Positions 1-6,229 of a stretch of 13,540 nt of DNA are shown one piece after another. Position numbers and translations under genes: made by a program. The stretch is taken from contig SDNV01000076.1 of NCBI GenBank assembly GCA_004524515.1, forward strand, positions 1-13,540, given 5' to 3'. A model generated the notes under the pieces. The model was not told the origin of the DNA. It saw only the letters and a program-made list of their open reading frames with translations, and searched no databases. The DNA comes from Promethearchaeota archaeon. Its GTDB lineage: Archaea > Asgardarchaeota > Lokiarchaeia > Sigynarchaeales > SOKP01. Within the stretch, counting starts at the first letter, position 1. Every line of letters begins with the position of its first letter.

Positions 1-51
1 GATGATTACATTAATGAAGGTGTAGAAAAATTAGATCCAAACAATTCCTAA
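1..51 (+). CDS. C-terminal end of an unidentified protein (partial)
   Basis: Frame 1 is open from the first base and ends with TAA at 49-51, giving a hydrophilic 16-residue tail (DDYINEGVEKLDPNNS). A T-rich stretch follows the stop at once, as expected at an archaeal 3' end, and the next gene converges on it from the minus strand. The fragment is too short to identify a family, and an open frame of this length could be chance. Confidence 0.35.
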   Translation, partial: DDYINEGVEKLDPNNS

Positions 52-66
52 ATTTTTGTTCCATAT

Positions 67-519
67 CTAAATAAGAGATTCTTGCTTTTTTATAAAATAA
101 TTTTGAAGGTCTTCCTGAAATGATTCAAATTGACTAATTTCAGTGAAATCGCAACCTTCATATTTTTGAATAAATGATTCTAAGACCAGCTGTCCTTTTG
201 TTAGAAATTTTTTAACTATTTTATCGGGATTTTTTTTCTTTTTTTCTACTAGACCATATAGAATTATCGGTTCTTTCATACTCGTATCGCTAGATTTAAT
301 ATCAGACATTTTGAAAATGAATAAGATATTTCCAGATTCTAAATATTCTAAATTATTATTTGTGAATGCCGTTTCTGCAAATGAGCTTATAGCTGAAATA
401 AAAGCTCCTCGTAAGTCTTTTTTACTATCTAATTCTTTTTGAGCAGGCAATTCTTTAAAATTATAATTAACTAAAATAAACCCTCTGAATACTATTCCAA
501 TATCATATATTTCTTTCAA
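67..519 (-). CDS. Longin-like domain protein (Asgard type)
   Basis: A 150-residue soluble protein. Residues 1-20 look like a two-strand hairpin (IYDIGIVFRGFILVNYNF). A helix follows at about 36-55 with the pattern LRGAFISAISSFAET, then strands around 58-71 and 84-92 and a C-terminal helix. The helix pattern closely matches the protein encoded at 12360-12758 (LFGALMSALNTFAEH), so the two are probably homologous. Small longin/roadblock-fold proteins like these are abundant in Asgard archaea, where they are thought to act with small GTPases; no GTPase gene is visible here. The start is inferred to be TTG at 517-519, because no in-frame ATG lies between the upstream stop (538-540) and the conserved core. 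CTG at 523-525 is the alternative. The exact partner and role are unknown. Confidence 0.75.
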   Translation of the reverse strand: MKEIYDIGIVFRGFILVNYNFKELPAQKELDSKKDLRGAFISAISSFAETAFTNNNLEYLESGNILFIFKMSDIKSSDTSMKEPIILYGLVEKKKKNPDKIVKKFLTKGQLVLESFIQKYEGCDFTEISQFESFQEDLQNYFIKKQESLI

Positions 520-736
520 TTTCAGCTCAAACTTTATTTAAATTATATTTACTTCTCATTTAGATACATAAAAAAAATTTACTAAGAAATAACATATGAA
601 TATATCTATTTAATTGTTTAACTTCGATTTTAATTCTTACTTAATTGGCAAATAAGGACTATTTTTGAATCAATTATGAAAATGTCTGTTTAATTACTTC
701 AACCACTTATGTCTTAGCGATAAGTCTCGAGAGGTT

Positions 737-1450
737 TTAAAATATTAGAGATTTTCCGACACTCATACTATTATACTGTTCCGGGAATCTTTCCAATACT
801 AAGTCTAAATACTGTGTGCAATGACAAGCCCCGATAAACTTGATATTCTGCAGACAAGTGAAATTTCTCAAATTATGAAAACCACCTATTATTGCTTTTA
901 TTGGTGCAATAGATTTCGCCATAGACGTTATTTCATCGAGTCCTGGATGGGAACACCCTACAAGAATGATGATTTCATCATCAATAGTTTTCAAAAATAA
1001 AGCTTGCTCCTTTAAATACGTTCCCAATTGTCCTGTAGAATAAATATTTGAATCTATTTCAAGAAATTCTGAGACTCCAATAACATTGGCTCTGGAATAT
1101 TTTCTCTGGTATAATATTTTGTTTTCAATCGGGATATATATCTCAATATCCTTATTGGCTTCATATAAAGCATCTAAGCCACCAACATGTTCTTTATGAT
1201 TATGAGAAATGACAACCTTTTTAATTTCTAATGGAGAGATATCAAATTGTTGTATATTATTTAATAATATTTCTCCATTGGAACCGGTATCAAATAAAAC
1301 ATAATCTTCTGTGAAATGGTTATAAATTAAAATGGAAAGGCCATATCCCGACAAAAACCCCTCTTCTATAGTACTGTTTTCATATATTATTTTAATATCA
1401 AATGATGCCTGTGAAGCTTCTTTATCGTACAATACCCGTGAGGATTGCAT
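737..1450 (-). CDS. COG1237-type metallo-beta-lactamase fold protein with variant metal motif
   Basis: A 237-residue MBL-fold protein. Residues 36-43 (YGLSILIY) and 52-57 (LFDTGS) are the early strands. The metal motif at 83-88 reads HNHKEH, with Glu87 where the family HxHxDH has Asp. Later landmarks are GCSHPG (His168), IGGFH (His192) and ACHCTQY (His210, Cys211), then the family-like ending VGKSLIF. These fit the COG1237 group, often annotated as 7,8-dihydropterin-6-methyl-4-(beta-D-ribofuranosyl)aminobenzene 5'-phosphate synthase, a name I would not transfer. It is a tandem paralogue of the gene at 1549-2235, which keeps Asp, and about 98 bp separates them. It could be a hydrolase with altered metal affinity or a non-catalytic partner of its neighbour. 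ATG at 1448-1450 is the start. Confidence 0.88.
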   Translation of the reverse strand: MQSSRVLYDKEASQASFDIKIIYENSTIEEGFLSGYGLSILIYNHFTEDYVLFDTGSNGEILLNNIQQFDISPLEIKKVVISHNHKEHVGGLDALYEANKDIEIYIPIENKILYQRKYSRANVIGVSEFLEIDSNIYSTGQLGTYLKEQALFLKTIDDEIIILVGCSHPGLDEITSMAKSIAPIKAIIGGFHNLRNFTCLQNIKFIGACHCTQYLDLVLERFPEQYNSMSVGKSLIF

Positions 1451-1474
1451 ATAACATTTAAAATTACACTTTCG

Positions 1475-1482
1475 TATTTAAA
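1475..1482 (-). promoter_or_regulatory. Candidate TATA box for the first MBL gene
   Basis: On the minus strand the sequence reads TTTAAATA, preceded by an A-rich tract that could act as BRE. Its centre lies about 28 bp upstream of the ATG at 1450, so transcription would start almost at the start codon (a leaderless or nearly leaderless mRNA). AT-rich DNA makes chance matches common. Confidence 0.35.
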
Positions 1483-1498
1483 ATTTTTTTTTCACGGG

Positions 1499-1518
1499 AG
1501 AAAAAGGCAAAAAATTCA
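1499..1518 (-). terminator. Candidate U-rich terminator after the second MBL gene
   Basis: Read on the minus strand, this stretch just downstream of the gene at 1549-2235 has two T runs (TTTTTT, then GCC, then TTTTT). That suits archaeal oligo-U termination and, with the TATA-like site that follows, suggests the two MBL genes may be partly independent transcripts. Confidence 0.35.
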
Positions 1519-1548
1519 ATAATCTTTAATCCGAATAAGCATTGGATT

Positions 1549-2235
1549 CTAAAAGATAAGATTGTGTCCTACACATACTTTTTTATATTGATTGGGAAAT
1601 TTAGATTTTATTTGTTCAATGTATTGGGTACAATGGCAAGCTGCAATTATTTCTATGTCTTTTAAATAGGAAAATTTTCGGAATCCATGAAATCCTCCAA
1701 TCACCGCTTTTATTTTACCTAAAACTTGTGCGTTCATTATAAAATGTTCTAATCCAGGGTGAGAACATCCAACAATTACAATTATTTCATTCTCTTTCGT
1801 TTTTAGAAAAAGTGCCTGTTCTTTTATATGGGACCATTCAAATTGACCTGAAGAATAAATATTTTTTTCAAGAGGCGTCAAATTTGAAACTCCGTAAATT
1901 TTAGCATTTAAGTAAGCACTCTTAAATGCATGTTCATCTCCCATTGGAACGAAAATGTCAATCTTGGGATTTATAGAATAAATATCCCTTAAACCTCCGG
2001 CATGATCAAGATGGGAGTGAGATATTATTACTTTATTAATATCTGAAATATCCACATTGAATCTTTGAATATTGTTAATCAAAACATCGCTTTTTGCTCC
2101 TGTATCAAATAATAGGTAATTTCCACTAAATTTATTATAAATAAGCGCGGAAAAACCAAAACCCGTTAAAAAATCTTTTTCATGACATCTATTATCATAT
2201 ACAATTTTAATTTCAAAGGAAAAGTCAGAACTCAT
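1549..2235 (-). CDS. COG1237-type metallo-beta-lactamase fold hydrolase
   Basis: A 228-residue MBL-fold protein with the full canonical metal motif HSHLDH at residues 73-78. It also has LLFDTG (41-46), GCSHPG (His159), IGGFH (His183), ACHCTQY (His201, Cys202) and the ending VGHNLIF. The metal ligands expected for a dinuclear MBL hydrolase are therefore present. It aligns along its whole length with the protein at 737-1450, so this is a tandem duplication in which this copy kept the active-site Asp77. It starts 35 bp after the Fe-S protein gene on the same strand and is probably co-transcribed with it. Family members carry the dihydropterin ribofuranosyl-aminobenzene phosphate synthase label, but the substrate here is unknown. 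It has no signal peptide and is cytoplasmic. Confidence 0.9.
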   Translation of the reverse strand: MSSDFSFEIKIVYDNRCHEKDFLTGFGFSALIYNKFSGNYLLFDTGAKSDVLINNIQRFNVDISDINKVIISHSHLDHAGGLRDIYSINPKIDIFVPMGDEHAFKSAYLNAKIYGVSNLTPLEKNIYSSGQFEWSHIKEQALFLKTKENEIIVIVGCSHPGLEHFIMNAQVLGKIKAVIGGFHGFRKFSYLKDIEIIAACHCTQYIEQIKSKFPNQYKKVCVGHNLIF

Positions 2236-2270
2236 AATAATAAAGAAAATGAATCAATATTCAAAAATAA

Positions 2271-3071
2271 TTAACATTTTCTTTTAAGAGTTATCGCATT
2301 ATTAGAGCATTTTGAAATACATATTCCGCATCCAAAACAACTAATTGAATTGAATTGAAGTTTATTATCGACTAATCTCCTAGCCCCAAAATAACACCAC
2401 TCTTCGCATTTTCCACAATTTATGCATATACTGCTATCGGTTACAGCAATGAAATCACTCTTTATCATCTGAGGGGAGCCTGTTTTTAGGAATTTATTCA
2501 TCACAACACAGCAGCAAGGACAACAATTACATACGATATAATAAAATTGAGGACTCGGAAAGTAAATCAATTGATGAATTAATCCTCGATTATCCGCATC
2601 CTCTAAAAGTTGTTTGATTTCTTGCTTTGATACTTCTTTTAATTTTTCTGATTTATAGGGTACTTGATATAAAGATTTTCCAAAACTAAGGTGTATGCAA
2701 GTGTAGAGAGGATGGTCACAATTTGGTTTTTCATATTTTCTTTGAACCGATCGACAATAACACCACCCAATTCCTACAACATTGGAGCGACTCAAAAGCT
2801 CTAATACTTCCTGGGTTGGAAGAAACCTCGTGTCCGCATGGATATTTTTATTGAGGGGAATAACCTTTCCCCCCCATCTACCCTTTAAAAAATATTTATT
2901 AAGTATTCCCATGGTATATGTATTGAATTTATGGTCAATCCTTCGAAATAATTCTAGGACAAATAATTCTGAGAGACCAAAAATGCTAGAAAGAAGAGTA
3001 CCTAATGAGGGAATCTTTTTGAGTAATTTATCGAATTTTGATTGAAAGACTCTATAAGGTAGTATTGTCAA
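2271..3071 (-). CDS. Cysteine-rich iron-sulfur protein with two C-terminal 4Fe-4S sites
   Basis: A 266-residue protein with 19 cysteines in distinct groups. Residues 104-125 carry CYCR...C...C (Cys104, 106, 118, 125). Residues 181-188 form a dense CNCCPCCC block. The C-terminus is ferredoxin-like, with CINCGKCEEWC (Cys216, 219, 222, 226) and CFGCGICISKC (Cys245, 248, 251, 255). The Pro that usually follows the fourth Cys of each cluster is Tyr or Ser here. The combination CxCR / CNCCxCCC / 2[4Fe-4S] is a recognisable family of putative electron-transfer or metal-binding proteins in anaerobes, without an assigned reaction. The apparent start is TTG at 3069-3071 behind AGGA; the first in-frame ATG would remove about 53 residues. 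It is the first gene of the Fe-S/MBL/MBL cluster. Confidence 0.85.
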   Translation of the reverse strand: MTILPYRVFQSKFDKLLKKIPSLGTLLSSIFGLSELFVLELFRRIDHKFNTYTMGILNKYFLKGRWGGKVIPLNKNIHADTRFLPTQEVLELLSRSNVVGIGWCYCRSVQRKYEKPNCDHPLYTCIHLSFGKSLYQVPYKSEKLKEVSKQEIKQLLEDADNRGLIHQLIYFPSPQFYYIVCNCCPCCCVVMNKFLKTGSPQMIKSDFIAVTDSSICINCGKCEEWCYFGARRLVDNKLQFNSISCFGCGICISKCSNNAITLKRKC

Positions 3072-3137
3072 TTTCCTAATTTAGAATGAGAATTATGTTA
3101 GTAGTGGAAATCATCAAATCAATTTAATAATTATCAT

Positions 3138-3145
3138 TTTATAAA
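3138..3145 (-). promoter_or_regulatory. Candidate TATA box for the Fe-S/MBL cluster
   Basis: TTTATAAA sits about 70 bp upstream of the Fe-S gene's TTG in the 254-bp divergent gap shared with the zinc-finger gene at 3326. The site is palindromic, so it could serve either strand. A second similar element (CTTTATAAAA, 3201-3210) could serve the plus-strand gene. The support is motif and position only. Confidence 0.3.
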
Positions 3146-3325
3146 TGAACAGAGAATATCAATCGTTAATTTTAATAAAGTTAAGTATGAATGCAAATTC
3201 CTTTATAAAAAGAGAATAAAATCCAATATAAAGCTAAAAGCTTAAATTATAATTTTTTCTAAATTTTATTATAATTATTATTTTAAAATTTAATTTATCA
3301 CTAATCTATAAAATCGGGAAAAAGT

Positions 3326-3571
3326 ATGACTAAAGACGAAGAAGGTCGAAAATGTCCGTATTGTGGAAAATTGTTGCACCATCCATATTGGCAACATGTT
3401 ATGACGGAGCATGAAGATGAGTACCATAAAAATGAAGTTTGGATACAACTTTACCGTGACTATACGTCAATGGGGATGTCTCAAGATATGTCATTGATGG
3501 TTATATCTGAATTATTTAACCAACCAATAGATGATGTGAAAGAATATCTTGAAAAAAGCGATATATTATAA
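3326..3571 (+). CDS. Small C2H2 zinc-finger protein
   Basis: An 81-residue protein. Residues 10-29 form one zinc site of spacing C-x2-C-x10-H-x4-H (Cys10, Cys13, His24, His29), with the typical start KCPYCGK. The remainder (about 36-81) looks like two or three helices (WIQLYRDYTSMGMS, then a helix-turn-helix-like DMSLMVISELFNQPIDDVKEYL). One finger followed by a small helical bundle would suit nucleic-acid or protein binding, possibly transcriptional regulation, but nothing proves this. It is transcribed divergently from the Fe-S/MBL cluster, so it could regulate that cluster (inference from position only). The ATG is preceded by a weak GGGAA. Confidence 0.75.
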   Translation: MTKDEEGRKCPYCGKLLHHPYWQHVMTEHEDEYHKNEVWIQLYRDYTSMGMSQDMSLMVISELFNQPIDDVKEYLEKSDIL

Positions 3572-3662
3572 ACTTCTTTTTTATGATTAGATTAGTAAAA
3601 GATGTTAAAATAAAAGGAATAGTAAAAAAATTATTTTTTAAAAATACCATTTTCAATTTCAG

Positions 3663-3956
3663 TTAAAATTCTTCTTCTTCGTCCTCAATTAAGAGCCCTG
3701 CTTGCTTTAATAAATCTTCGACAGTATCCCTTGTTTTTATGACCTGTTCATTTTCACTAAGATTTAGCTTTTCAAGCATATCATCTGAAAATTCCATGAA
3801 TTTTTTAATGGATGAGGTCGAAAATTCTTTTATTTTTTCAGATGTTTCGTCAATGAAGTTTTTTCCTGACTCTCCAAAAACGTTTCCCACGAAATCCCCG
3901 AAAGATTTATTTAGTTTCTCTAAAATATTTTGTTTTTTTTCTTCTTCTTCACTCAT
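3663..3956 (-). CDS. Small charged helical protein of unknown function
   Basis: A 97-residue protein with acidic ends (SEEEE at the N-terminus, EDEEEEF at the C-terminus). Between them are amphipathic helices spanning about residues 8-88 (ILEKLNKSFGDFVGNVF, then SSIKKFMEFSDDMLEKLNL). It has no cysteines, no signal peptide and no membrane segment. I do not recognise a family; the repeated Phe/Leu on one helix face recalls phasin-like or lipid-associating helices only superficially. It converges on the zinc-finger gene with a T-rich gap of about 90 bp. The minus frame is chosen over the opposite-strand open frame because its composition is protein-like, whereas the opposite frame is a Ser/Phe-rich mirror of the Glu/Lys codons. 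Confidence 0.65.
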   Translation of the reverse strand: MSEEEEKKQNILEKLNKSFGDFVGNVFGESGKNFIDETSEKIKEFSTSSIKKFMEFSDDMLEKLNLSENEQVIKTRDTVEDLLKQAGLLIEDEEEEF

Positions 3957-4166
3957 AATCTTTCAATTTTTTTTTAGTTAATTTTAATGAGTATATTTTT
4001 TAAAAAAATTCAAACCTTATTAATAATATTTTCCATTCTTGCCTAATATTATGAATATAATTCTAATAATTTAATGAATCAATAAAGAGATTAAAAATTA
4101 TCTCATAGATAAAAGTAGAACTTCAATTATTTAATTCATTGAACTATTTAGAAAAACAGACAATTT

Positions 4167-4173
4167 AAAAAAA
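4167..4173 (-). terminator. Candidate oligo-U terminator after the CoA-transferase gene
   Basis: Seven consecutive T on the minus strand begin 18 bp past the stop codon of the CoA-transferase ORF. Such oligo-T runs are enough for archaeal termination; no stem is visible. Confidence 0.35.
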
Positions 4174-4190
4174 TTAGATCATTTAAAAGA

Positions 4191-5234
4191 TTAGATTAGT
4201 TTTTTCTTCTTCCATTTTTTCAAATCATTTTCCGAATATCCTAATAATTTAACATAAATCTCTTCATTATCAGCCCCAAATTCAGGGCCAGGAACCTCAA
4301 CCGAGCCTTTGGTTTCTGAAAAATTTATAAGCCTATTAGGTATAGTTGCTTTTTCGACATCCCATTTAGAAAAATCGAATTGATCGCATAACATCCCTCT
4401 TGCTTTAAGCTGAGGATGGTTATGGACCTCAAACATCGTTAAAGTTTCGCCGCACGGAATCCTTGCTGCTTCTAATTTTTTAATCGCCTCTTCTCTAGTA
4501 ACATTCTTGGTCCAATTTTCAATAATATCATCAAGTTCATCAACATGATAAAATCGCTTGATGGGGTTATCATATTTAGAATTTTTTGCCAACTCGGGGT
4601 TCTCTAATACATTTTCACAAAGTCTTTTCCATTGGTTCTCTGTGATAGTGGTAAAAGCCACTAATCCATCTTTAGTATGGTATTGATTGTATACAGGTAA
4701 AAATTTTGTGCCTAAATCCAATTTGGTTGCCATTGGCATAAATTCTTTAACTTGAGCTCTCATATTAATCGCAAACATGAGATCATGCATGGATATATCA
4801 ATAAATTGTCCTTTTCCTGTTTTTTCTCGGTAATATAAGGCTTGACTTATTCCTATAGCCGCAACATGACCTGCGGTATAATCTGCAATGGGTAATCTGG
4901 GAGGCCCTTCTTTTAAATCTAAAGCATCCAATATTCCAGCTTGCGCCTGAATAATTAAATCAAATGCTGGTTTTTGGATATACCTTTTTAAACCTTCATT
5001 TCCAAATCCAGAAATCTTCGCATGTATTAATCTTGGATTAATCTCCTTTAAAATATCATATCCTAATCCCCATTTTTCCATAGTTCCTGAAACGAAGTTT
5101 TCTACTAAGACATCCGATTTTTCCACTAGTTTTAAAAAAATTTCTTTAGCTCCCTCTTTTCTTAAATCTAAAGAAATTGATTTTTTCCCTCTATTTAAAA
5201 TACTAAATAAGGGAAAGAAGGTTTTATCAAACAA
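4191..5234 (-). CDS. CaiB/BaiF-family CoA-transferase, body of a gene with a disrupted 5' end
   Basis: A 347-residue ORF that matches family III CoA-transferases from their NRGKKSISLDL segment (residues 14-24) onward. It has SGFGNEG (75-81), PAFDLIIQAQAG (89-100), PIADYTAG (115-122) and GKGQFIDISMHD with the expected catalytic Asp at 151. The C-terminal part has IPCGETLTMFEV...HPQLKARGM. Such enzymes move CoA between carboxylic acids. The nominal TTG start at 5234 is unlikely to be real, because families begin some 50-60 residues earlier with a GP..A.LLAD.GAEVIKVEPP segment. That segment is present upstream in the same frame (5301-5399) but cut off by two stop codons. The gene is most likely a recent pseudogene or carries an assembly error; the intact remainder argues for recent damage. 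Confidence 0.85.
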   Translation of the reverse strand: MFDKTFFPLFSILNRGKKSISLDLRKEGAKEIFLKLVEKSDVLVENFVSGTMEKWGLGYDILKEINPRLIHAKISGFGNEGLKRYIQKPAFDLIIQAQAGILDALDLKEGPPRLPIADYTAGHVAAIGISQALYYREKTGKGQFIDISMHDLMFAINMRAQVKEFMPMATKLDLGTKFLPVYNQYHTKDGLVAFTTITENQWKRLCENVLENPELAKNSKYDNPIKRFYHVDELDDIIENWTKNVTREEAIKKLEAARIPCGETLTMFEVHNHPQLKARGMLCDQFDFSKWDVEKATIPNRLINFSETKGSVEVPGPEFGADNEEIYVKLLGYSENDLKKWKKKKLI

Positions 5235-5270
5235 AGTGAAAAGACGGATGGACTCGCCGAAAGGGGGTGG

Positions 5271-5300
5271 TTGTAGTACAGACGCTTAATGCGTTCAGAT
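5271..5300 (-). other. 30-nt stop-containing insertion in the CoA-transferase gene
   Basis: On the minus strand the reading frame runs GTA GAA (VE, ending 5301), then 10 codons including TGA (5297-5295) and TAA (5288-5286), then CCA CCC CCT TTC GGC (PPPFG, from 5270). Removing exactly 30 nt restores the expected VIKVEPPPFGESIR. The insert contains an inverted repeat, ACGC-ATTAA-GCGT, and GTAG at 5306-5303 can pair with CTAC at 5276-5273 around it. The frame is the same on both sides. Confidence 0.7.
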
Positions 5301-5399
5301 TTCTACCTTAATTACTTCGGCGCCTTGATCTGCGAAAAAGGTACATGCCCATGGACCACTAATGAATTCTACTCCTTTAGGCGATATGCCTATTCCATT
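5301..5399 (-). pseudogene. Detached N-terminal segment of the CoA-transferase
   Basis: In the same frame as the ORF at 4191-5234, this segment translates to KGVEFISGPWACTFFADQG followed by AEVIKVE. That is the N-terminal beta-alpha-beta signature of CaiB/BaiF enzymes. It has no in-frame start: a TAA at 5400-5402 precedes it, and the nearby ATG (5396-5398) is in another frame and meets TAG after one codon. The stretch between KG and GPW also looks several residues short for the family. So there appear to be two lesions, one near the start and the 30-nt insertion after it. A 5-bp inverted repeat (TAGGC...GCCTA, 5378-5392) sits at the first lesion. Confidence 0.65.
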
Positions 5400-5759
5400 T
5401 TATTTATATTATAGAAAGTGTGAGCAGTCCAATAAACGAATATCTTCAAAAATCTTCGGCAATCTATTTCCCTATTTAATCTAATTTTTTATAAATCTGT
5501 TGATTTGAATATTTGCTTTAAATTGCTAAAAATTAATAAATTTTCATATTACTTTTTGATAAGATTACCTAAACGAGAAGTTAAATTATTTTAAATCCTA
5601 ATCATAAAAAAATAGTTATAAATTATTAATTAATTGATTTAAAGTTCTCTAAATATTAATATTCAAGGCAAAATGGCTAATAATTTGAAGCTAATAATTT
5701 TTTAATTCAATATTTCTTATTTTCTTAATAGAAATCTATATGGAGATGATGATATAAAA
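5400..5759. other. Intergenic stretch, no gene seen
   Basis: About 360 bp of AT-rich DNA between the divergent CoA-transferase remnant and the small zinc protein. On the minus strand, TATAATATAAATA at about 5402-5414 may be the old TATA region of the CoA-transferase gene. I see no ORF with protein-like composition and no tRNA-like fold. Confidence 0.5.
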
Positions 5760-5942
5760 ATGAAAAATATGATTTGTTATAATTGTGGAAATTTAATAGA
5801 AACAATACCACTCCATTGTGGTCATAGTATGACACTTAATGAGAATACAAATCGATGGGAATGTTTCATGGGCCCAGATTGTGGTTTCATTAATCTTGAT
5901 GAAATGTTATGTTCAAAATGTGCTCAAAAATGTAATATGTAA
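5760..5942 (+). CDS. Small zinc-binding (zinc-ribbon-like) protein
   Basis: A 60-residue protein with eight cysteines: CYNC (Cys6, Cys9), HCGH (His19, Cys20, His22), Cys35, Cys41, and CSKCAQKC (Cys51, Cys54, Cys58). These suffice for two zinc sites. The central WECFMGPDCGF resembles the C-x-MG-x-x-CG piece of small archaeal zinc proteins of unknown role. It has no signal peptide or membrane helix. The start ATG follows GGAGATGATG by about nine bases, a reasonable Shine-Dalgarno. The gene stands alone: a run of 11 T follows it, and the aldehyde dehydrogenase downstream has its own promoter-like sequence. Function is unknown. Confidence 0.75.
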   Translation: MKNMICYNCGNLIETIPLHCGHSMTLNENTNRWECFMGPDCGFINLDEMLCSKCAQKCNM

Positions 5943-5962
5943 TCCTAATATATTTATACGAC

Positions 5963-5973
5963 TTTTTTTTTTT
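5963..5973 (+). terminator. Oligo-T terminator after the small zinc protein
   Basis: Eleven consecutive T begin 20 bp after the stop codon at 5942. This is the longest T run seen in the window and a good archaeal terminator candidate. Confidence 0.55.
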
Positions 5974-6131
5974 GAAATTTAAAGACGGTAATGTTTTGAT
6001 AAGTGATATTTCTTCTTAATGAACTTATGATAAAATACAGAGTACACAAATTCAACATATTTTAGATTTTATTTCTAATTTATTTATAGAATTATGAAAA
6101 GTAAGATAAGAATTTAGTAAACCCGCGAAAT

Positions 6132-6146
6132 CTTATATATAATATA
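6132..6146 (+). promoter_or_regulatory. Candidate BRE/TATA promoter of the aldehyde dehydrogenase gene
   Basis: CTTATATATAATATA is preceded by CGAAAT, a fair match to an archaeal BRE. It lies about 90 bp upstream of the ATG at 6230, giving an expected leader of roughly 65 nt. Confidence 0.45.
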
Positions 6147-6229
6147 GGGAATACAAATAAGTAGTTAAAATTTTATATTAAAATAATAGAAAAATAAAAT
6201 ATTAATAATTAATCAAGGAATTGAAAAAA

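Noticed and set aside
705..725. ACTTAT...ATAAGT inverted repeat past the first MBL gene, as a terminator
   Set aside because: Only six base pairs, with a 9-nt loop and no T run following on the minus strand.
2782..3045. 87-residue plus-strand frame inside the Fe-S protein gene
   Set aside because: It is antisense to a clearly conserved coding region and has no recognisable protein features.
3739..3981. 80-residue plus-strand frame opposite the small acidic gene
   Set aside because: Its Ser/Phe-rich product is the antisense image of Glu/Lys codons in the minus-strand gene.
5295..5297. UGA read as selenocysteine in the CoA-transferase
   Set aside because: A TAA follows three codons later in the same frame, the position is not a Cys/Sec site in this family, and the surrounding codons do not fit the family.
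5271..5306. Archaeal bulge-helix-bulge intron in the CoA-transferase gene
   Set aside because: At each junction that would remove exactly 30 nt, the four bases after the 5' cut do not pair with the four after the 3' cut, so no 4-bp central helix with 3-nt bulges can be drawn.
6221..6229. TTG start three codons upstream of the aldehyde dehydrogenase ATG
   Set aside because: ATG 6230 is in frame, stronger, and well placed after AAGGA; the extra residues (MKK) add nothing recognisable.
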